A DNA stretch of 64,000 nucleotides from Amphimedon queenslandica (lineage: Eukaryota; Porifera; Demospongiae; Haplosclerida; Niphatidae), in assembly GCF_000090795.2 (NCBI RefSeq), contig NW_003546284.1:338161-402160 (forward strand). The letters are read 5' to 3'. Below are positions 55,356 through 64,000 of the stretch, one piece after another (position 1 is the stretch's first letter; each line of letters begins with the position of its first letter). The position numbers and the translations under genes were made by a program. The notes under the pieces are model-generated. The model saw only the letters and a program-made list of their open reading frames with translations. It made no database searches and was not told the DNA's origin.

Positions 55356-58300
55356 GTGTTAACTGTATAGTAATAGGAACTCAATAAATAAGGGGCTTGA
55401 AATAACATGTAAAAGTTATAGCAGGTGGTGTAACAATTAATTACAACTAGGTGGGCTACAATAATTAACTATCACTGTTATATTATATGTATGTAATTAA
55501 GACAATTAAACTTCAATTATACCATGGCATTGCCTCTGCATGGCCATGTTTAAGGACACCTGTGCAAGAGGTGTCACAGTCAAATATTTTGAGCTGTATA
55601 AGTGACTTGCAGCATATGTGCTTATTTACTTGACCTTCAGGCAGTCTTATCCAAGTGTGTACTGCAGAAACAAGGTTGTGTGGACTATTTAAGGTTTTAG
55701 GTACAATGGTTGGGCATGGTTCATGTACGAATAGCATAGGATTCCTATTTTTTACACCGGCAAAATACTATTATATTGTGCAAGAGAAGTAGAAAGCACA
55801 GCAAGTCTCTTCAGTCCATGATACAGCTATAGATGTTGTTTCAAAGGTATGAATATTTTCAATATGCAATGCAGTGTATATGTTTTGTACTACTTACTTA
55901 AAATAAATTTAGAATTACAAGTCTACATTACTGTACTCTTACTACATGTCCAGAAATTGATTTGCGCAAGCATACATTTTGACTTTATTGATATTTATAC
56001 TTCATAATATTATTCATAGTTTTAATATTCATTTCACAATAATTGATGTTGTCACGATAACAAAATATGGCTCATAAATGCACTGCTCCTAAACTAAAGT
56101 AGGCAGCTATAAGGAACTACTGGTGGAAAAAGGAAATAGTGGAAGAAGCTAATGATTTCTTGATACTAAATTGCTAAGACTGTAACATTTACTAAGTAGA
56201 AACACTTGTGTGCAGAAGATGTAGAAAAGTTAGGTGAGAATCATTTGCTTCACTCCGTGCCAGCTTTATTATAATAACCATGATCCCATGGTTGTGTTTT
56301 GTACTTAGTCCTTTGTAAAGGAGTAGACTTTATGGTTACCTGCTAAGGATATCATAGCCTAACCTATAAGGTAGAGAATTATGGTAGTTTGCAACTGAGT
56401 TAAGTCTGAATGAGCCAAAGACATGCCAGAGAGTCCTAATTGATAATACAAGCTCATTAGAATCAGCTCTTTAATTTAATTTGAAGTTTGGTGTTTTGTG
56501 TAGGCATAAAAATGCTCATCCGAATGCTTTTAAATACCTTTTTCAGAAGAAAAGAAGAGCTGTTACTCATAAGCCAGGAAAAATGTAAGACAGAGATGAG
56601 TTTGAGTAACAATACGTAAGGAGAGTTTCTTCACCTTCTACAACAAGCATAATGAAGCTTGCCATGCAGTCTTTTATTTTTATATGTAGAGTTACAGTGC
56701 ATTCCACCAGAAGTCTGTTAATGCTGATAGTACACCTGGGAATAGAAATTTCACTTAGCCTCTTGCTCTCCCATTGGTTAAGAGCTTTTATTGTCCATGG
56801 TCAGTCTTTGTTGGATATGGGTGTGTTTTTAATTTCATAATGATAAAAATAATGACTAGACAGTTAACATGGACAACATCTCATGTGACCTATGCTGTTA
56901 GTCCTGCTCAGAATCAGGTTAAGTGTTTTCTCCTCTTCTCTTTGATACCATTATGCCAATAAGAGCGGTCTCTTTTATTGTATTTTCTTTTGCATCTCTT
57001 ACATCCTCGTTCTAGCTCTTTTATGCACCACTCTCTCAAGAGTATCTCTGGCTGCATCTTGATGATTGCAGGGGAAGTGGTGCTTCATGGCACAATTTTT
57101 GTTCTTCACAAGTCCTACAAATATATAAGATATCATTGAAGTTTCTTTTCTCCTTACCCTGTCCTGTCAACCTCTTGATTCCATTATGTTTCTTCATCAT
57201 TAAAAGGACATGGTAGGCCATGATATATATATGGAGTAATGCTTGAAACCATCAAGACGGAACATCATAAAATCGTCTATCCACTGTAGAGCCTGTATAA
57301 TGTCAATAAATGTACAGGCATTGTGAAGTATTCAAACACATTCTTTTCTTTTAATGCTACTGAGTCTTCGACTGTTGGATTTGAAGTTCAAAATTAAATT
57401 ATATCTATATATCAATAAAGTTTTTCAAAACTATGATAAAAATAACTACAGTTTAATGGATTGTTTTACCAACCATCCAATTTTCATTTATTGGCGTCCC
57501 AGGTTATCAGAGAATACTTCAGTAAGTTTAGGTGGTACTTGTCCAATCAGTCTTTTCCTATTACTACCACGTAGTGAAGTCCACTCTAGCTGTTCTTATG
57601 TTAGATGGCCACACCTAAAGTAATAAAAGACTATTAACTAATCCCTAAATTTGTCATGTTACATGGAAAGTTATTCCACAAGACTTAATGGAGTCTACCT
57701 AGGTATGTAAATATGTCCTAGCTCTTTTCTCCTTAATGATATTAGCCTGTGCTATCTCTATAACATTCCTTATAAAAACATCTATTATTCTCAGTAATAA
57801 TTGTTACTTGTCTATTACAATCTATTGATACATATACATAATTGTAAAAGATTAAACTTTGTATACAAATGTGTACCTGATCCATTTCTGTTTGTAGTAA
57901 TGGTTTGTGAGGGTTTGTGAAGGACACCTGAAGTGTGAGTTTCAGCACCAGTAGTGATTGATGCAAGTGTCCTTGCTTGTGTAACTTGGTATTTTTCTGA
58001 AGGAATGGTAATGTCAAACCTGTAACATACTAAATAAATAACTGTCATTTTGTGTACATGTACGTCTTGCCCTTCTTCATACTGTAATAAATACAAAAAT
58101 ATTTGTCATGTGCAGCATTGAACTCCTGAATGAGTAATGAAAACTAAAGAATGTTAAAGATTTAGCATAATGACTTATTTGTACCGTAAAATAACCAAAG
58201 AATAAACTTCAAGTCATAAGTGATATCGTCAACCTTGATTTGGGGTCTCTTAATCAAATCATTAACTTCATTCCAGAGAGGTAAGAAACAATTTTTCAGT

Positions 58301-58859
58301 ACTTCTTACTTTCAAACACCATTTATTACTACCAGAGTATTCTTACCTACATAGTAGTGAAATTAATAATTAAAATCAAAAAAGTACCTGTGCAGAGAAA
58401 GATCTTGGGCCCAGTATTGGCAAAGAAAAGAATAACAAAATAAAAGACAATTGGTAGAAAGGGGATCCATCTCCTGATGATTTAATTTAAACAGGTGACT
58501 GTTAACCCATTCCTGATTTTGATAACCAGGATAATGTTGTCCAGACATAATACTCAAAAGGTATATACCATCCTTGCTGGTCTAGTTGCTTGATATTAAC
58601 TGATGATGATATAAACCTTAAGATTTTTAACTTTGTAAGATCATTTATCAAGCATGGAAAGTTCCTGGTAAAAATTGTTAGACACACGATAGGAATCAAG
58701 GAGGAATAGAACATCAGTGACATGAACAGAATCAGCTAGGTCAGTTGTGTAGTTGTTGATTGCCGGATGAACATGGTAATTTAATTTCACATAGTATTGA
58801 AGACTTTAGTGTTCATAATATTGACAGTGATATACATGTAGACAAAAAGGGAAATTTGG
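55356..58859. other. Long stretch without recognised genes
   Basis: Short frames only. One minus frame (57221-57036) contains ICRTCEEQKLCHEAPLPLQ with a C..C..C pattern and could be a zinc-binding tail of an unknown element protein; unassigned. No inverted-repeat elements were identified here. Confidence 0.35.
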
Positions 58860-60110
58860 ATGACTAATGATCAAATGTAAGTGTTTTGTTGCCGTTTTGA
58901 CATACCCTTTTTGCAAAACGTAAAGACTTTGCATTACAGTAGTATGTCTCACCCAAATTCAAAGCCTCTTTTGTCGATTCCTTGGTGGCAGCTGGTTTAC
59001 ACCATCTTGCTAACTTCATGCAGCTGTTATTTAGAGTTAGCTGAGGGCTGGCTCTTAGCTTTTCAAGCTCCTCCTTTCCTGTCACTTACTTCTAAATGGA
59101 CTTGTAAGCAAAGATTTGTGTATTATTATGTGATCAGGTAGATATGCTATTATGATGTAACTCATCATTCTCACAATGATGTAATTACAAAGTTCCTTTT
59201 TAGAAATGACTTTCCTCAAGACATCAATTGATTCATCAGGACTGAGCGCATTGTCACTATGGGCATCAATAATTGCTTCATTATCTTTGCCTTGTCCTTT
59301 GCAGTTAACTATACACAGCTGTGTTCCTTTCTATAGACTGTTGCCTCCAATGCTTCTGAAAACTTTATACCGCTTTCATAATCTTAATGAGCTGGCTCAT
59401 CAATGAATGTGATGAGATACCTACTCCCTCCTACGGACTGAAATTGCATTGGACCACACACGTCAGTGTGAACAAGTTGTAGCCTTTCCTTTGATCTCAC
59501 ATCTCCTGTGGGATGATGTGGTAGCTAATGCATTTTTCCCTGTATGCATGCCTCACAAAAACTTTGTTTACCATTAGGTGGTAGATCGATCCCTTCTCCA
59601 TTTGTGGCGAACTGATGTAGCTGTTGTATGTTCACATGTGCCAGTCTCTTGTGCCATAGATCCATCTTTTCATTCGCTTCTCTCATCAGCAAAATTAGCT
59701 GTGGCAACAACTGACTTCATAGCATAGCCATTAAAGTTGTAGAGCTTCCCCATTGGTAAATCTGTACCAATTAATTGTCTCTTTCCATCACGAATCCAGC
59801 AATTTCTTCCAAACGATATGAGATTTCCATTAGAGGTATCTGCACGAATGCTACAGACATTCCCAGTGAGCTGTGACACAATTTTAACATCACCAGTACC
59901 AATAGCTTCTTCTGTGTCCATCACCAAGTCCAACAATTTCTGGTGTGTCTAACTTCTTAAAATGAAACAGCAAATTCCTCTGGAATGTTGTGTGCCTGCT
60001 GGCAGCTGAATCTATGATCCACTTATCCTCAATCACATCAGCTCTCATAGCTTCGTTAGTGAGAAACATCTGAGCTCCATCAGGCGAACTCTCCCACATG
60101 CGATGTATGA
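58860..60110 (-). pseudogene. Ty1/copia-type retrotransposon fragment (protease, pre-integrase, integrase start)
   Basis: Minus order. 60099-59890 contains KWIIDSAASRHTTFQRNLLF and EIVGLGDGH, the aspartic protease region (DSAAS where DSGAS is usual). 59936-59670 has GNLISFGRNCWIRDGK. 59700-59525 holds MDLWHKRLAHVNIQQLHQFA and FCEACIQGKMH, the GAG-pre-integrase zinc motif. Degraded frames down to about 59200 keep [17 protein letters not shown] of the integrase core. Reverse transcriptase and LTRs were not found. It is a relic with several stops. Confidence 0.75.
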
Positions 60111-61620
60111 TTGTATGTCAACACTTAATTTCTTCTATACACGTTGTATGGGAGGAATAACAAGCCTTAGCAACCACCCGCCCACGCTCGTTTTTTGTAG
60201 TGGGTGTGGCCATGGTAAATAAAATGGCAGCTTACACATGGGACAAAATTTTGAGCTTTCTAACAACAACAGGACATAAAGATACTATCTAAAGACTTTT
60301 CTAGTACCATTAGAAGGTAGAGAGAATCTCTATAAGTCTTAATAAGAACCCAGTTGTACTTGCAAGGTGGTGAAAAAAATTATAAGACTATTTTTACACG
60401 TTACGCTTGTTAGCTTTTCTCTTAGACAAGGTTTAGAGCCGTGCTAGGAGTACCAATGGAGTCCTCCGGTCAAGATAAGGTCCTCTAAGAAGTATGGTAA
60501 GCATAGGAGCACGTTTTCATAGTAAAGCAAGGCTGCAAAAGTTGTGGCTGCCATTTTCTTTGGGGGTGAATCCTACTTAGTAACGCTACCACGTTACTAA
60601 TTCTGGAGTTTTGACTCAATTACTACAGAAATTAAAGCTCTTCTGTTATGAAGCATGCAAATGAAAATGAATTTACCTAATTCATTTTCAAAATAGAGAT
60701 AAACCAGGAAAGTTTGAACTTCATTATGTAACAGGCAGCCTATATGTAGGGTTGAGGTTGATTGTGGAAGATTGCAGTGAAATTTATTATTTCAAATGTT
60801 TTGTCCTTTTTGACAAAAACTTATTTTCTGGCATAATTTTGCCAGTTATTGGTTTACAGGGCTTGAGAAGGAAATCAGCTACTTCTGAAAAATTTTTCTT
60901 CACCACTGCACTTAACTTTCAACCTTTATATAGCACTAGCTATATATTTTATTTAGCAAATCATTAGACTTTTGATGTCTGAGAACCTTCAGCCCCATCC
61001 CCTTATTAAGTACCCATAAAGTATGTTTAGCTGATTATCTGTGTAGTTGTTCATTTACATTTAATACAGCTATTGTTCAAAAAAAGTAATTGTGCATACC
61101 TACCTGCTGATACCAGACAACAATCAGAATGGCACTCTTAACAGACTTAAAAATATATTTACCATTCTTCAACTACATCGAGCAAATGAGTAGATTTCTC
61201 AACTGCAGATCACGTGAAGAACAACTTGCCTAGACAGCTTTTGGCTTTTTTAGCATTGTGGCAAAAGTTCATAGCCTGCTATCGCATTAAAGTAACAAAA
61301 ATATTTTAGGTGACAAAAAACAAATGACTACATTATAACAAGAACACAAAATGCAAGTTTATGTACAGTGTCCTAATTTTGGAAGACCGCAAGCCTATAA
61401 ACATGAAAAGGAATGTAAATAGGAAATATGTATAATTGACCTCACTTGAATGCAATAGAGGTTGGCAATACCATATTTTTTCATTTCATACAATACTGAG
61501 TATGTGCATTCTGGTATCAATACTTTCGATACAGTACTGTGAATTAACTTTAATATATTAAATAACTTTAATAACAGTTAATTAACTTCAATAATAATTA
61601 ATTAACTTTACCAATAACTG
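60111..61620. other. Non-coding stretch; diverged inverted motif
   Basis: GGTAAATAAAATGGCAGC near 60210 and GGCTGCCATTTTCTTTGG near 60540 are roughly inverse to each other, possibly ends of a decayed element of about 350 bp. No supported gene follows to 61620. Confidence 0.35.
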
Positions 61621-63640
61621 TTAAAATAGTGGAGAATTTTGGTTTATGAACAAAATCAAGTTAACATTTTTGTCTTTCATTTGGCTTCTTTTGGCTGATA
61701 TCAATTCACCAGTTTTGGGAACAATCCTCTCAGACAGAACAAAGGTAGCTGGAATACATAAATATTTACGAGCTAGAACAGAAAGTCTCTTAAAAAATAT
61801 CCTACTGTTTTCCAACCATTCTAGTGGATCTAGCTTTCCATCAATTACAATGACACATAGATACCGCTTCATTTCCACCAAGCACTCACTTTTGGTGGTC
61901 TGTGTTGTCATAGTTTCAATGACTTTGGCATCAAAGAAAGACCATACATCAACATCACAACTAGAGCTAGATGATGTAGTAGGAACTGGGTCAGTTGTTG
62001 TTACAAATGTGGAATTCTCTGCATTATCTGACACTGTGGTGGCTGGGGTACTTAAAGTTTTGTTGCTCATTTCACCTAGTAAATGTTTCTCACATTCGTT
62101 TGCAGCAGAGGCCTGCATGACACCCAACTTTTTGAATCTGGGGTCCAGAAAAGTTGCAAAAGCCAGTACATAATTCTCTACAGTCCCAAACGATGTGCAG
62201 TGTTCGAAATTAGCTTGTCCTGTAGTATGCTTTTTGATTTATAAGCTATTGTCAATTCTGTAGGGAGCAAACTATTGGTATGACTTTCGATAAAGAAACA
62301 TACTTGTCACTTTCAAATTTCTGTAGTTACTGCCTCAAAAGGAGCCAATAGATGAACTGCTCTTCAAGCAACTTGATGTGATTTAAACAGAGATCCTTCC
62401 TGTCTAGCAAGCAAAGAGTTGTGGTGATAGTGTTGTGTTGCTCAATGTTACTTTGAATTATGTAGAAGGTTGAGTTCCATCTTGTTTCTACTTCTTGTAT
62501 CAGCTCGTTCTGTGGTATATTGAGCTACTTTTGAATATTAACTAGCCTATCACTAGCTTTTACGCTTCGATGAAGATATGCCACAATGGTTTTACATTGT
62601 GTTTGTAAGGCTGAAAAATTAACATTAGAGGTTATAGCTCCTTGGAAATAGGGTTAAGTGTGTGAGCTAGACATGGAAGATGATTTCATTTTGTCATTCT
62701 GATAGCTACATTCATATTGTTTGCACTATCTGTCACAGCACAAACTACTTTATCATTAGTGTTCCATTCTTTTGTTATTCTTTGCAGCTCTAGTGCTATG
62801 TTTTCACCAGGGGCGTAGCTGAGGTAGGGCCTGAGGGGGCCTGGGCCCTACCATCAAAGTGCCCTTATAATTATATTCATTGAAATTATAACCCAAAAGA
62901 TTATATTCATTGTTCTTACAATAACAAAAGGGGGTGGCTGATAACTGCAGCTCTTTTTAAAGCTCTATACAATGACAATTTCACTCTGATTTCGCTCAGC
63001 TTGCAGGAAAATGCTTCCATTTTGTTATGTAAAAGGGGTGTAACCAAAATCACGGTGCGCTTCGCGCGCCATTTGTCTCCTTACCCTGCCATCACCCAAG
63101 GTCCAGCTACGCCCCTGGTTTTCACCAGTATGATAGGTGTTAGATGCTCTGTTTCTAGAACACAAGACTTTGAAGTGAAATTCTCTGTATTGATGTAATG
63201 AGCAGTTACAGACAAAAAACTTTGTGTAGACCTAGATGTCCATAGGTCTGTTGTAATGGCACAAAAAGTTGTATTTGACAGTAAGTCGGCTACTATACTT
63301 TTGCTCATGTCGTAAATCTTATGAAGATGGTTGCGAATCATTGTTTGCCTACTGGGTGGTACATATTTGGGATCAATCACTTTAAGAATCTTTTGAAAAC
63401 CTAGATCATTGACAATAGATGGTTGGCTGCAAATCTGTTGCAATCAGTGTCACTAAAGCATCATCAACTCCTTTTTTCCATTCTGAGTCTTCTAGTAAAC
63501 AAGCGTATAAGTGTAAATATTGTCCTAAGATTGATTTCACCACCTTGCGTGCATAGTAGGCATTTATTTCTTACTAAGAGGTTCTTTCTACCTTCTAGTG
63601 ATTCTTGATAAGTCTTTAGGCATCATCTTTGCTTTGTTCT
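61621..63640 (-). pseudogene. hAT-type transposase relic (ZBED-like)
   Basis: Minus strand from about 63450: SIVNDLGFQKILKVIDPKYV, PPSRQTMIRNHLHKIYDMSK and FCAITTDLWTSRSTQSFLSV with TAHYI. After an inserted element come ENIALELQRITKEWN, VVCAVTDSANNMNVAIRMTK and HLPCLAHTLN. The C-terminus (62127-61621) reads DPLEWLENSRIFFKRLSVLA, RKYLCIPATFVLSERIVPKT and GELISAKRSQMKDKNV, the hAT dimerisation region. Several stops lie between 62150 and 62700. A BED finger was not found. Confidence 0.8.
62808..63117. mobile_element. hAT-type miniature element nested in the hAT relic
   Basis: Starts CAGGGGCGTAGCTGAGG and ends with the inverse AGCTACGCCCCTG. Exact 8-bp duplication GTTTTCAC at 62800-62807 and 63118-63125. 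310 bp, no coding content. Removing it rejoins the transposase sequence. Confidence 0.9.
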
Positions 63641-63855
63641 TCTGGCTAGAAACCTCATAACTTTGTTTTCCTTCCGACCTGCCCTTTTATTTACCGTGAC
63701 CTCACCCACTTACGTGAGGGGGCTGGGTGGAGCATTGCTAAGTGAGTCACAATTGTTATTTCTCCATTACAATGTGTATAGAAGACAAGAAGAAATGTAA
63801 GTGTTGACATACAATCAATTATTTTACATCGCAAGGGGCTGAATTCTATCTTAGG

Positions 63856-63886
63856 TACGACCTTGGGGCTTCGCCCCAAGGTCGTA
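63856..63886. repeat. Perfect 14-bp GC-rich hairpin
   Basis: TACGACCTTGGGGC, loop TTC, then the exact complement. It is the most GC-rich perfect hairpin noticed in the window, in an otherwise AT-rich flank. It may be a remnant of a palindromic element end. Confidence 0.7.
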
Positions 63887-64000
63887 AAAATCTGTAAATT
63901 ATTATCTGCTACACTGCCTATAGGCACTGTATGATCATGCAATGACATAGCAATGGACATACTTCCCTAAGGCTCAGCAAAAGTAAAGCTTCCTTTTAGC

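Noticed and set aside
61646-62173. 175-codon plus-strand frame
   Set aside because: Antisense to the hAT C-terminal domain, which has the recognisable motifs.

Overview
The window reads as nuclear DNA of an early-branching animal, most likely a demosponge (an inference). It is AT-rich. Genes carry very short spliceosomal introns (about 43-75 bp, GT..AG). The mobile-element proteins are of types common in sponge and cnidarian genomes. I see no bacterial-type operons, no rRNA or tRNA genes and no CRISPR. Almost every recognisable coding stretch is a relic or fragment of a mobile element, and many are broken by stops, frameshifts or nested insertions.

Layout. 1-1985: broken multi-exon gene with a SWIM zinc finger and a PHD finger. 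2381-5720: degenerate non-LTR retrotransposon (+), followed by a duplicated segment. 9221-10154: a TTAA-flanked element nested in a TA-flanked element. 10545-13510: uncharacterised multi-exon gene (+) with two miniature inverted-repeat elements in its last intron. 14445-15180: element ORF with a 2A-like motif and a repeated motif (-). 17180-18841: hAT relic and a 402-bp tandem duplication. 19101-21415: uncharacterised exons, with a 561-bp element bearing 10-bp target duplications and an internal minisatellite. 22374-22934: inverted-repeat element. 23780-26584: Mutator-like transposase fused to an OTU-like domain (-). 26793-27495: deleted Pogo/Tigger-type element. 28031-29725: element ORF relic (-). 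30440-33790: DUF6589-type gene (+) split by a hAT-type miniature element. 33940-35180: dead RecQ-like helicase (-). 37550-38000: kinase-like fragment (+). 38840-40990: EnSpm/CACTA transposase relic (-). 41094-42010: long inverted repeat containing a miniature element. 42451-42981: apparently intact two-exon proline-rich gene (+). 43200-44990: divergent 0.95-kb tandem duplication. 45654-52392: degraded Helitron (-) encoding Rep remnant, PIF1 helicase and an OTU-like domain, split by a nested pair of miniature elements with an assembly gap. 53440-55355: deleted Ty3/gypsy LTR element (-). 58860-60110: Ty1/copia fragment (-). 61621-63640: hAT transposase relic (-) carrying a hAT-type miniature element.

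The genes do not form a pathway; the region is a layered transposon graveyard. The most interesting observations are that two unrelated DNA transposons (Mutator-like and Helitron) each carry a C-terminal OTU-like domain in the same reading frame as the replication or transposition protein, and that several nested insertions keep exact target-site duplications, giving a relative chronology. Family assignments rest on motif recognition by eye, without database searches.
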